A stretch of DNA of 64,000 nucleotides from Nocardioides eburneiflavus (GTDB taxonomy: Bacteria > Actinomycetota > Actinomycetes > Propionibacteriales > Nocardioidaceae), in the NCBI RefSeq assembly GCF_004785795.1, contig NZ_SRRO01000001.1, positions 1,550,001-1,614,000 on the forward strand, in the 5' to 3' direction. The translations under genes were made by a program, and so were the position numbers. Shown one piece after another: positions 45,400-53,441 of this stretch. The notes under the pieces were generated by a model, which saw only the letters and a list, made by a program, of their open reading frames with translations, made no database searches and had not been told where the DNA came from. Each line of letters opens with the position of its first letter. Within the stretch, counting starts at the first letter, position 1.

Positions 45400-46020
45400 G
45401 TGAGAAATGTGGTCATGACCTCCCAGGCACGCGGCACCCGCGACCTCCCGTTCATCGCTGTCTTCGCAGGAGTGATCGCCGCCCTGGGACTCTTCCCGGC
45501 GATCTCGGCGTTCGGCGGCGCCGTGCCGATCACCGCCCAGTCCCTGGGCGTCATGCTCGCCGGCGCGATCCTCGGACCCCGTCGCGGTGCGCTGGCGGTC
45601 GTGGTGTTCCTCGCACTGGTGGCGATCGGCCTGCCGCTGCTGGCGGGCGGCCGTGGCGGGCTCGGCGTCTTCGCCGGCCCGTCCGTCGGCTACCTGGTCG
45701 GGTGGCCCGTCGCGGCCTACGCGGTGGGCGCCGTCACGTACGCCGTCGGCGCGCCCTACCGGATCGGCTGGGGCGTGCTGGCCAACGTGCTCGGCGGTGT
45801 GCTCCTCCTCCACGTCCTGGGCATCATCGGCCTGGTGCTGCGGGCCGACCTCTCGGTGGAGGGCGCCGTCCTCGCCGACCTCGTGTTCGTGCCCGGCGAC
45901 GTCGTCAAGGCCGTCATCGGTGCGCTCGTGGCGCGTGGGGTGCACGCGGCCTACCCGGCCCTGCTCCCGCGCGGCCGGGTCCCCGCCGCGCGGCGTCGAG
46001 AAGCTGATGTCGCCGGCTGA
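45400..46020 (+). CDS. bioY: Biotin transporter substrate-binding (S) component BioY
   Basis: 206 residues from GTG 45400 (GAAGGA upstream); ATG 45415 is possible. Six hydrophobic segments and the BioY motifs AVPITAQSLGVMLAGAILGPRRGALAV and GGRGGLGVFAGPSVGYLVGW are clear. It binds biotin and forms an energy-coupling-factor (ECF) importer with the BioM and BioN proteins encoded downstream. Its stop overlaps the ligase start region. Confidence 0.94.
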   Translation: MRNVVMTSQARGTRDLPFIAVFAGVIAALGLFPAISAFGGAVPITAQSLGVMLAGAILGPRRGALAVVVFLALVAIGLPLLAGGRGGLGVFAGPSVGYLVGWPVAAYAVGAVTYAVGAPYRIGWGVLANVLGGVLLLHVLGIIGLVLRADLSVEGAVLADLVFVPGDVVKAVIGALVARGVHAAYPALLPRGRVPAARRREADVAG

Positions 46021-47008
46021 GCCGGTCGACCTGTTGGCGGCGGCCGACCCGCTGGCCGCCCTCGCTGCGGCCGCACCCGACGACCTCCTCGCGTTCCGTA
46101 CGGCGGGCACGGGCGGACGCCCCCGGACCGTGCTGCGCACGCGCCGGTCCTGGCTGGAGTCCTACCCGCACGTGTCCGGGCTGCTGGGAATCTCCGGCGC
46201 GAGCAGGGTCTGGGTGCCGGGCCCGCTGACCGCCTCGATGAACCTCTTCGCCGCGTCCCACGCCCAGTGGGCGGGAGCGGCGCTGGTCCCGGAGCCCGAC
46301 GGGGCCACCCACGCCTGCCTCACGCCGTCGTCGCTGCGCACGCTGCTCGCCCGGCAGCCGCGCGCCCTGTCGGGGGTGCACGTGGTGGTGGCCGGCGATC
46401 GCCTGACCCCCTCGCTGCGCGACGCAGCGGCGGCGGCCGGGGCTCGGGTGAGCCACTACTACGGGGCGGCCGAGCTCTCGTTCGTCGCGTGGGGCGAGCA
46501 CGCCGATGACCTGCGGCCGTTCCCCGGCGTCGAGGTCGCCGCCCGCGCCGGTGAGCTGTGGGTGCGTTCGCCCTACGTGTGCGAGGCGTACGCCGAGCCG
46601 CAGCACCTGCTCCGGCGTGACGCCGACGGCTGGACGACCGTCGGCGACCGCGGAGCCGTCGAGGACGACGGTCGAGTGACCGTGCACGGTCGCGCCGGGG
46701 GCGTCACCACCGCCGGTGCGACGGTCCTCGAGGCCGACATCGAGCATGCGCTGCAGCAGGCGGCGGCGGGGGAGGTGGTGGTGGTCGGCGTCCCGCACCC
46801 GGACCTCGGGCAGGTGGTCGCGGCCGTCGTCACCGACGCCGACGACGTCGACCGGCTGCGGGAGGTGGGCCGCCGGGTCCTGGCCGCGCCGCAGCAGCCG
46901 CGGCGCTGGTTCCACCTGGAGTCGCTGCCGTTGACCGGCAGTGGCAAGGTGGACCGGGCCGCGGTCGTGCGGGCGGTGTCGCGGGATGGCGGGAACCCAT
47001 GGGAGTAG
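46007..47008 (+). CDS. Short acyl-CoA ligase of the adenylate-forming (ANL) family in the biotin operon
   Basis: 333 residues from ATG 46007, well below the usual 450-550. The enzyme begins just before the P-loop-like motif (AFRTAGTGGRPR) and keeps the YYGAAE block, the GDRGAVEDDGRVTVHGR core and the C-terminal GSGKVDRAAV with the catalytic Lys. The N-terminal subdomain before the P-loop is missing. B. subtilis has a homologous neighbour (YhfT) beside its BioY. It may activate a biotin precursor such as pimelate, or a free fatty acid; this is inference. Overlaps the thiolase by ten bases. Confidence 0.82.
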   Translation: MSPAEPVDLLAAADPLAALAAAAPDDLLAFRTAGTGGRPRTVLRTRRSWLESYPHVSGLLGISGASRVWVPGPLTASMNLFAASHAQWAGAALVPEPDGATHACLTPSSLRTLLARQPRALSGVHVVVAGDRLTPSLRDAAAAAGARVSHYYGAAELSFVAWGEHADDLRPFPGVEVAARAGELWVRSPYVCEAYAEPQHLLRRDADGWTTVGDRGAVEDDGRVTVHGRAGGVTTAGATVLEADIEHALQQAAAGEVVVVGVPHPDLGQVVAAVVTDADDVDRLREVGRRVLAAPQQPRRWFHLESLPLTGSGKVDRAAVVRAVSRDGGNPWE

Positions 47009-48135
47009 ACGGTTCGGCGGTGGTCGTCGCGGTGGCCCGTACGCCGATCGGCACGGCCGGCCACGCCCTCGCCGGGCTCAGTGTGGAGCAGCTCGCAGCA
47101 CCGGTCCTGGGGTCTGTCATCGATCGCGCCGGCCTCGACCCGCACGACGTGGACGAGGTCGTGCTGGGCAACTGCCTGGGCCCCGGCGGCAACGTCGCCC
47201 GGGTCTCGGCGCTCGCCGCCGGACTCCCCAGCTCGGTCCCGGCGCTCACGGTGGACCGCCAGTGCGCGAGCGGTCTCGCCGCCGTCGGCCTCGCCGCCCA
47301 CCTCGTCCGTGGCGGGGCGAGCGCCGTGCTCGCCGGCGGTGCCGAGTCGGCCAGCACGGCGCCGTGGAGGTCCTGGCCACCGGAGGACGGAGGTGAGCCG
47401 GTGCGCTACGAGCGTGCCCCGTTCGCCCCTGCGCCAGCGGACGTGGACATGGGGCTGGCCAACGACCTGCTGGCCGAGGAGGCCGGAGTGACCCGCGAGC
47501 GGCAGGACGCGTACGCCGCCCGCTCGCACCGCCAGGCCGCGGCCGCCCGGGACGCCGGCGTCTTCGACCGCGAGGTGGTGCCGGTGGGCGGGCTGACGCG
47601 CGACGAGCGACCGCGCGCCGGCCTCACCGTCGAGCGGCTCTCGCGGTTCCCCGCCGCCTTCCGGCCCGAGGGCACGGTGACCGCGGGGAACTCGTGCGGG
47701 GTCAGCGACGGTGCCGCCGCCGTGGCGGTGGTCAGCGCAGAGATGAGCCAACGGCTGGGCCTGCCCGGGCTGCGGGTGCTGTCCAGCGCCACCGTCGGTG
47801 TCGACCCCACGCGCCCGGGGCGCGGGCTGGTCCCCGCCGTCCGGCTCGCGCTCGAGCGGGCCGGCGCGCCGCTGGACCGGATCGACGTCGTGGAGCTCAA
47901 CGAGGCGTTCGCCGGGCAGGTGCTGGCGTGCTGCGACGAGCTCGACCTCGACCCGGACCGGGTGTGCGTCGAGGGCGGCGCGCTCGCCCTCGGTCACCCG
48001 TGGGGTGCCTCGGGTGCGGTGCTCGTGGTCCGGCTGTTCTCCCAGCTGGTCGCGCAGGGAGCGGGGGGCCTGGGCCTGGCCGCCATCGCCGCCGGCGGTG
48101 GGCAGGGCGTCGCAATGGTGGTGGAGTCGTGCTGA
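46999..48135 (+). CDS. Thiolase-family protein of the biotin operon, lacking the second catalytic Cys
   Basis: 378 residues. The nucleophile Cys89 is present in DRQCASGL, and ELNEAFAGQ and GGALALGHPWGASGA (catalytic His) are intact. The C-terminal block that normally reads CxGGGxG reads AAGGGQG, so the proton-exchanging Cys is Ala. Such a protein could still transfer an acyl group but would be poor in Claisen condensation. The matching gene beside B. subtilis bioY is YhfS. Coupled to the ABC ATPase (GTG overlap). Confidence 0.85.
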   Translation: MGVDGSAVVVAVARTPIGTAGHALAGLSVEQLAAPVLGSVIDRAGLDPHDVDEVVLGNCLGPGGNVARVSALAAGLPSSVPALTVDRQCASGLAAVGLAAHLVRGGASAVLAGGAESASTAPWRSWPPEDGGEPVRYERAPFAPAPADVDMGLANDLLAEEAGVTRERQDAYAARSHRQAAAARDAGVFDREVVPVGGLTRDERPRAGLTVERLSRFPAAFRPEGTVTAGNSCGVSDGAAAVAVVSAEMSQRLGLPGLRVLSSATVGVDPTRPGRGLVPAVRLALERAGAPLDRIDVVELNEAFAGQVLACCDELDLDPDRVCVEGGALALGHPWGASGAVLVVRLFSQLVAQGAGGLGLAAIAAGGGQGVAMVVESC

Positions 48136-48812
48136 TCGAGGTCACCGGCGTCTCGCACGTCTACCCGGGCCGGGAGACCCCGGCCCTCCGCGAGGTCGAC
48201 GTCCGCCTCGAGGAGCACCGCATCGGCGTCGTCGGGGCCAACGGCTCGGGCAAGTCAACCTTCGCGCGGCTCCTCAACGGCCTCGTCCTCCCCTCCAGCG
48301 GCACGGTGGTCGTGGGCGGATGGGACACCGCACGTGACGGCCGCGAGGTACGCCGCCGGGTGGGCTTCTGCTTCACCGACCCCGACTCCCAGATCGTGAT
48401 GCCCACCGTCGCCGAGGACGTCGCGTTCGGGCTCCGGCGTCGCGGGATGTCCAAGGGCGAGGCGGCGGCGCGGGTGCGGGACGTGCTGGCGGACTACGGC
48501 CTCGGTGCGTACGCCGACCACGCCGCCCACCAGCTCTCCGGCGGCCAGAAGCAGCTCCTCGCCCTGGCCTCCGTCCTCGCCACCGCGCCCGACCTCCTCG
48601 TGATGGACGAGCCGACCACGCTGCTCGACCTGCGCAACAGCCGGATGGTCGCCGACACCGTCGCCCACCTGCCCCAGCAGGTCGTCCTGGTGACCCACCA
48701 CCTCGACCTGCTCACGGACTTCGACCGTGTCCTGGTCTTCGACGAGACCCGTCTCGTGCACGACGGCCCGCCGCAGGAGTCGGTCAAGATCTACCGGGAG
48801 CTGATGGCATGA
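48129..48812 (+). CDS. bioM: Biotin ECF transporter ATPase BioM
   Basis: 227 residues from GTG 48129. Walker A GANGSGKST, Q-loop DPDSQ, signature LSGGQ and Walker B LLVMDEPTTLLD; the H-loop is VTHH. A CbiO/BioM-type ATPase with a short C-terminus. It overlaps both neighbours and completes the BioMNY importer with BioN and BioY. Confidence 0.92.
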   Translation: MLIEVTGVSHVYPGRETPALREVDVRLEEHRIGVVGANGSGKSTFARLLNGLVLPSSGTVVVGGWDTARDGREVRRRVGFCFTDPDSQIVMPTVAEDVAFGLRRRGMSKGEAAARVRDVLADYGLGAYADHAAHQLSGGQKQLLALASVLATAPDLLVMDEPTTLLDLRNSRMVADTVAHLPQQVVLVTHHLDLLTDFDRVLVFDETRLVHDGPPQESVKIYRELMA

Positions 48813-49423
48813 CCGCGACGGTCGGGACGCTCGGGCTCTACCTCCCGGGGACCTCGCCGCTGCACCGGCTGCCCGCCGGCGCCAAGCTCGGCGCCCTGGC
48901 CGCTGCCGGCGCCGGCTCGGTCTGGGTCGACACACCCGCCCAGACCGCGGCGGCGCTCGTGACCGTCCTGGCCCTCCACCCCCTCGGCAGGGTCCCGGCA
49001 CGCGTGGTCACCGACATGCTGCGGCCCCTGCTGTGGATGCTCGTCCCGCTCTCGGTCTTCCAGCTCCTCGTCATCGGGTGGGCCCGCACCACCGTCCTCG
49101 TCGGCGTCATCCTCGCCCTGGTCCTGCTGGCCAACCTCGTCACGCTGACCACCCGCACCACCGACCTCGTCGACGTCGTCGTCACCCTGTGCCGGCCCCT
49201 GCGCGTCGTCGGCGTCGACCCCGTCCGGGTGGGCCTGCTGCTCAGCCTCGCCATCCGCTGCGTACCGCTGGTCATCGAGCTCGCCGCAGAGGTGCGCGAC
49301 GCCCAGCGCGCCCGCGGCCTGGAGTCCAGCCCCCGCGCTCTCGTCGTGCCCCTGCTCGTCCGCACCCTGCGTCGCGCCGACGAGCTGGGCGAAGCCCTCG
49401 TGGCCCGCGGCGCAGCCGACTGA
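48809..49423 (+). CDS. bioN: Biotin ECF transporter transmembrane (T) component BioN
   Basis: 204 residues from ATG 48809 (overlap with bioM stop). Four to five hydrophobic segments and the two Ala-Arg-Gly motifs of ECF T-components (QRARGLE near residue 168; VARGAAD at the end) that contact the ATPases. Couples ATP hydrolysis to BioY. Confidence 0.92.
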   Translation: MTATVGTLGLYLPGTSPLHRLPAGAKLGALAAAGAGSVWVDTPAQTAAALVTVLALHPLGRVPARVVTDMLRPLLWMLVPLSVFQLLVIGWARTTVLVGVILALVLLANLVTLTTRTTDLVDVVVTLCRPLRVVGVDPVRVGLLLSLAIRCVPLVIELAAEVRDAQRARGLESSPRALVVPLLVRTLRRADELGEALVARGAAD

Positions 49424-49446
49424 CCGGCAGGCCCCGTCGGGCGAGC

Positions 49447-50103
49447 TCAGGCGAAGTGTCGCCACTCGCCCTCGGAGACGACCTCGACCCGGTCGCCGTC
49501 GACCAGCACGGCGGACTGCTCGTCGAGGGCGTACGCCGGGTTGCCCAGGCCGGCCGCCCACTCCTCGGCGGCCGCCATGGTGTTGGTGGGGAACAGCCCG
49601 ACGTGCGGGAAGATCGAGAAGTCGACGACGCCGAGCGTGCGGTCGCCGTCCTGGGGACGCCACTCGACGAAGAGCTCACCGATGCGAGGCGTCATCACCA
49701 TGCTGCCGGCGCTGACGCCGACCCACGCGGTGTCGGCCAGGGAGGGGAGCAGGTCCACCAGGCCGGACGACCGCACCCAGTGCGCCAGGAAGGTCGCCTC
49801 GCCGCCGTCGACGAGGAGCACGTCCGCGTCCCTGACCCACGGCTCCCACCGCTCGCGCGCCATCATGGGAAGCGCGGTGAGCTCCAGCAGCCCGACCGAC
49901 CTCCAGCCGAGCCCGGTCATCGTCGCGGGCGAGCCGTCCGTGACGAAGCGGCGCACCGACTCCGGGCCGCACATCGGGTGACCCCACTGCGCGGTCGGGA
50001 TGCACAGGGCGGTCGCCTCCTCGATCGGCTTGCCGAGCAGGTCGACGAGTGCCGCGCGGATGCTGTCGTTGGTCACGCCGCCGGAGGTGAGCAGGAGCTT
50101 CAT
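49447..50103 (-). CDS. Peptidase E-like serine hydrolase (S51)
   Basis: 218 residues from ATG 50103 (MKLLLTSGGV); ATG 50112 is also possible. The nucleophile elbow GVSAGSMV with the S51 Ser, the LVDGGEATFL block and FPHVGLFP are those of the dipeptidase E / cyanophycinase-like family. It cleaves Asp-X dipeptides or a similar intracellular substrate. Convergent with the biotin operon (24-bp gap). Confidence 0.9.
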   Translation of the reverse strand: MKLLLTSGGVTNDSIRAALVDLLGKPIEEATALCIPTAQWGHPMCGPESVRRFVTDGSPATMTGLGWRSVGLLELTALPMMARERWEPWVRDADVLLVDGGEATFLAHWVRSSGLVDLLPSLADTAWVGVSAGSMVMTPRIGELFVEWRPQDGDRTLGVVDFSIFPHVGLFPTNTMAAAEEWAAGLGNPAYALDEQSAVLVDGDRVEVVSEGEWRHFA

Positions 50104-50147
50104 GCCCGGCATCGTCGCAGAGGTCCCGGCAGGTCTAGGTTCTCCCC

Positions 50148-50759
50148 GTGACCGAGTACCAGCGGATCCTCGTGGTCAGCACGCAGGCCGACCCGGCCGA
50201 GGTGCAGCGCGTGCGGGCGCGCATCGGGTCGTCGGCGGTCGTGCTCACCGCGCCGACCGCCGAGGGCAAGCGCATCGTCCAGGGCCTGCGCCACGACGCG
50301 CACCCCGAGACGGAGCTGGCCCCCGTACGGTTCCCCGACGTCGACCGCGGGCACCGCCTCGACGAGGTCGTACGCCGCCACGCCGTCGCCGACCGCTACC
50401 GCGACGTCGTGGTGGTGGCCGACCCGGCCACGATCACCCTCCTGCTGCGGGTCCTCGCCCCCGACCAGCTCCCGGCGTCGGGCCCGGTCACCGAGGTCGG
50501 GCTCCCGCGCGGCCCGCGTCCCGTCGCGCTCGCCCCGGCGGCCATCGGCGGCGCCGGGATCGCCGTCGGCGCCCTCGCGCTCAGCTCCGTCGTGCCGCTG
50601 TGGGTGCTGCCGGTGCTCGGCGCGCTCGTCGGCCTGGTCCTCCTGGTCGTCCCCGGCCAGCGCCACCTGGGCCGCACCGTGCTGGTCGCCGCCGGGGCCT
50701 CCGTCGTCGTCGGGCTGCTCGTGATCGCCGGCTCGGACCGGTTCCCCGGCGCCTGGTGA
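50148..50759 (+). CDS. Hypothetical protein with C-terminal membrane helices
   Basis: 203 residues from GTG 50148. The N-terminal 130 residues are soluble and nucleotide-binding-like in pattern (YQRILVVSTQADPAEVQR) without a known motif. Residues about 130-200 hold three hydrophobic segments. I do not recognise the family. Divergent from the peptidase gene; the last two codons and stop lie in the first unit of the 12-bp tandem repeat. Confidence 0.7.
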   Translation: MTEYQRILVVSTQADPAEVQRVRARIGSSAVVLTAPTAEGKRIVQGLRHDAHPETELAPVRFPDVDRGHRLDEVVRRHAVADRYRDVVVVADPATITLLLRVLAPDQLPASGPVTEVGLPRGPRPVALAPAAIGGAGIAVGALALSSVVPLWVLPVLGALVGLVLLVVPGQRHLGRTVLVAAGASVVVGLLVIAGSDRFPGAW

Positions 50760-50798
50760 GAAGCCTGGTGAGGCGCCTGGTAAGGCGCCTGGTGAGGC
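50751..50798. repeat. Four-unit 12-bp tandem repeat at a gene 3' end
   Basis: Units GCCTGGTGAGAA, GCCTGGTGAGGC, GCCTGGTAAGGC and GCCTGGTGAGGC run in tandem. The first unit overlaps the last codons and stop of the membrane-protein gene. The array ends 11 bases before the stop of the convergent MFS gene. Likely slippage-prone. Confidence 0.8.
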
Positions 50799-50808
50799 GG
50801 GGCCGGGC

Positions 50809-52062
50809 TCAGCCGCTGCCCGGCGGTGCGAGCGCGGGGGTGCGCCGCAGCACGACCACCATCGCGCACACGGCGAGCAGCAGCGCCGAGGCCAGCGCCA
50901 CCACGCCTGGCCAGCCGGCACGGCTCCATGCGGCGCTGCCGAGCCAGCCGTTGACCGACGCGCCGACGTAGTAGGCGAACGCGTAGAACGCCGCGGCCTG
51001 GGCCGTGCCGACGCCCGCGAGGTGGGCCCGGGAGGTGACCCAGCCGCTGGCGACACCGTGGACGCAGAAGAACCCGACCGTGAGCGCGGCCATCCCGAGC
51101 ACGATCACCGGCAGCGCGCTGGCGAGGGTCAGCCAGGCGCCGGCCAGTGCGAGCGCGCACCCGGCCGGGATCGTCGCGCGGCGGCCGATGCGGTCGGCGA
51201 CCCGGCCGGACGCCGCCGAGCTCACGGACCCCAGGGCGTAGACGAGGTAGACGAGGCTGATCGTGCCGACCGGCAGGTCGTAGGGCGCCGCGCTGAGCCG
51301 GAAGCCGAGGCCGTTGAAGACCGCGACCATGGTGCCGATGCCGCAGGCCCCGAGGACGTACAGCGCCACCAGCGCCCGGTCGGAGACGGCGTCCCGCGCG
51401 CCGGCGAGGACGGCACGGGCGCCCGCGGGCCGGCGTACGAAGTGTCGTGAGGCGGGCAGCAGCCAGGCCACCAGCGCGGCGCAGGCCAGCGCGAACAGTG
51501 CCGCGGCGGCCAGGCCCCAGCGCCACCCTGCGACGCCGGCGATCGGTGCCGTCACCACTCGCCCGGCCATCCCGCCGAGGGCGGTCCCGGCGATGTAGAG
51601 CCCGAAGGCGCGTCCGTGCGCCGACGGGTGCAGCTCCTCGCGGAGGTACGCCGTGGCGACCGCAGGCAGGCCGGCGAGGGTGACGCCCTGCACCATCCGC
51701 AGACCGAGCAGCGTCTCCCACGTGGGCGCCAGCGCGCACGCGACGCCCACGACGGCGGCCGACCAGAGGGCGGCATGGATGAGAGGGGTGCGGCCCACCC
51801 GCTCCGACAACGGCCCCACGACCAGGAGGGCCACCGCGAGCGTGGCGGTCGTCAGCGACAGCGCGAGGGTCGCGCGGGCCGGCGTCAGGGCGTACGCCTC
51901 GACCAGCTCGGGCAGCAGCGCCTGCACGTCGTAGAGCAGGACGAAGGTCGCCATCCCTGCCGCGAACACCGCCGCCAAGACACGGCGGTAGCCCGCGCTG
52001 CCCGGACGGTACGCCGAGGTGGCGGCGTCCGTGCGCAGGTCGGTCCGGTCGGTGGTGGTCAC
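50809..52062 (-). CDS. MFS transporter, YnfM/DHA1-like
   Basis: 417 residues from GTG 52062, the start that places the first TM helix about 40 residues in. Twelve hydrophobic segments; the loop 2-3 motif is GPLSERVGRTPL and the loop 8-9 equivalent GRVADRIGRRATI. This resembles the YnfM/arabinose-efflux branch of DHA1 exporters. Divergent from a LysR gene, 71 bases away, the usual setting for LysR-controlled efflux. Confidence 0.88.
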   Translation of the reverse strand: MTTTDRTDLRTDAATSAYRPGSAGYRRVLAAVFAAGMATFVLLYDVQALLPELVEAYALTPARATLALSLTTATLAVALLVVGPLSERVGRTPLIHAALWSAAVVGVACALAPTWETLLGLRMVQGVTLAGLPAVATAYLREELHPSAHGRAFGLYIAGTALGGMAGRVVTAPIAGVAGWRWGLAAAALFALACAALVAWLLPASRHFVRRPAGARAVLAGARDAVSDRALVALYVLGACGIGTMVAVFNGLGFRLSAAPYDLPVGTISLVYLVYALGSVSSAASGRVADRIGRRATIPAGCALALAGAWLTLASALPVIVLGMAALTVGFFCVHGVASGWVTSRAHLAGVGTAQAAAFYAFAYYVGASVNGWLGSAAWSRAGWPGVVALASALLLAVCAMVVVLRRTPALAPPGSG

Positions 52063-52133
52063 CCGGTCGATGGTGCGCCTCGCGCGGCCATGCGTCCAAT
52101 GTCGCGCGGGCGTGCAAGTCATGCGCCACGCGT

Positions 52134-53018
52134 ATGATCGCGCTCGTGATGGTCCGCGACCTGGCGTGGCTGGTGCAGCTCGGCGAGACCGGGCACGTCA
52201 CCGGCGCCGCAGCCGCGCTCGGCACCAGCCAGCCGACGCTGTCGCGGGCGCTGGCACGCCTCGAGGACGACCTCGGCGTGCGGATCTTCGAGCGGACCCC
52301 GACGGGCGTCGAGGTCACCCCGGACGGCCAGCTCGTGCTCGACGCGGCACGCGACCTCGTGGCCCGTCACGACCAGCTGCGGGCCGACCTCGCCAACCGC
52401 CTCGACCCCGACGCCGGTCTGGTGCGGCTGGCCTTCCTCGACTCGATGGCCACCACCCTGGTGCCGCGGCTGCTGCGCGCCTTCCACGCCGACGCGCCGG
52501 GGGTGAAGGTCGTGCTGAGCCAGGAGCCGGCCCACCACATCCGGCGCGACCTCGACCGCGGCGCCGTCGAGCTCGGGCTCACGATGGAGCGCGCCCCCGA
52601 CCTGGGCTGGCTGCCGGTCCAGCGGGAGCGGCTCGTCGTGGTGGTCCCGCCGACGCACCGGCTCCGCCGCCGGACCCGGGTCGACCTGGCCGAGCTGGCC
52701 GACGACGAGCTCGTGACGACGCCGCCGGGATTCGGCCACAGCGCACTCGTGCGGGCGCTGCTGGACGAGGCCGGCGTCAGCCCACCGGTCTCCTTCGAGA
52801 GCGCCGACCTCGCCACCATCGAGGGGCTGGTCGCCGCGGGCCTCGGCGTCGCGATCGTGCCCGAGGCGTTCGCGGGGCTCTCGGGGTCGGTCGGGCTCGC
52901 GCTCGCGTCGCCGTCGGCGACCCGGACCATCGGGCTCACCTGGCGCCCCGAGAGACCGCTCGCGCCACCGGCGGCGCGGTTCGTGGAGTTCGTACGCGGC
53001 CGGGCGTGGGCCGACTGA
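52134..53018 (+). CDS. LysR-family transcriptional regulator
   Basis: 294 residues from ATG 52134 (or 52149). The helix-turn-helix (TGHVTGAAAALGTSQPTLSRAL) and a complete effector domain with the family-typical VAAGLGVAIVPEA near the end are present. It probably controls the divergent MFS exporter and itself from the 71-bp intergenic space. Confidence 0.9.
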   Translation: MIALVMVRDLAWLVQLGETGHVTGAAAALGTSQPTLSRALARLEDDLGVRIFERTPTGVEVTPDGQLVLDAARDLVARHDQLRADLANRLDPDAGLVRLAFLDSMATTLVPRLLRAFHADAPGVKVVLSQEPAHHIRRDLDRGAVELGLTMERAPDLGWLPVQRERLVVVVPPTHRLRRRTRVDLAELADDELVTTPPGFGHSALVRALLDEAGVSPPVSFESADLATIEGLVAAGLGVAIVPEAFAGLSGSVGLALASPSATRTIGLTWRPERPLAPPAARFVEFVRGRAWAD

Positions 53019-53048
53019 GCGCCGGCCTCAGTCGATCAGCGTGGTGGA

Positions 53049-53282
53049 TCAGCCCTTGCGGGGGCCGAACAGCAGGCGGCGCTTGGCGTTGCGCGGCTGC
53101 GGGACCACCGGCGCGGGCGGGGCGGGCCACCACTCGAGGCTCGGGTAGCCGGCGCGGTTGAAGCCCTCCCGGTAGACGAAGTTGTCCCCGCACGAGCACA
53201 CCCAGCGCTCGCCGACCTCGTGCCCCTCGAGGGTGGGTGCACCCTCGGTCTGCAGGCACACGTGGATCATCGTGGAGTCCAT
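53049..53282 (-). CDS. Small hypothetical protein with a CxC motif
   Basis: 77 residues from ATG 53282 (SD GGGAGG at a seven-base spacing). The only recognisable element is WVCSCGDNFVYREGFNRAGYPSLEWW, a zinc-ribbon-like knuckle with a single Cys pair, plus an isolated Cys near the start; the C-terminus is basic. Function unknown. Confidence 0.65.
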   Translation of the reverse strand: MDSTMIHVCLQTEGAPTLEGHEVGERWVCSCGDNFVYREGFNRAGYPSLEWWPAPPAPVVPQPRNAKRRLLFGPRKG

Positions 53283-53441
53283 CGCAACGCTCCCTCCCGT
53301 GGCGTCGACCCCGGTGGCCCGGGGTTGATCCATCGTCGCCGTCCGCTACACGAAAGAGAATGCGCGACTGCCCAACTGCGGTTGATCTTGATGGAACCTC
53401 GGTTGTTCCTGCCGGGTTCGACCGGGCGGGTCTGGTCCGGC

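Noticed and set aside
50751..50798. CRISPR-like array
   Set aside because: The units are 12 bp, directly adjacent and without spacers; no cas genes are present.
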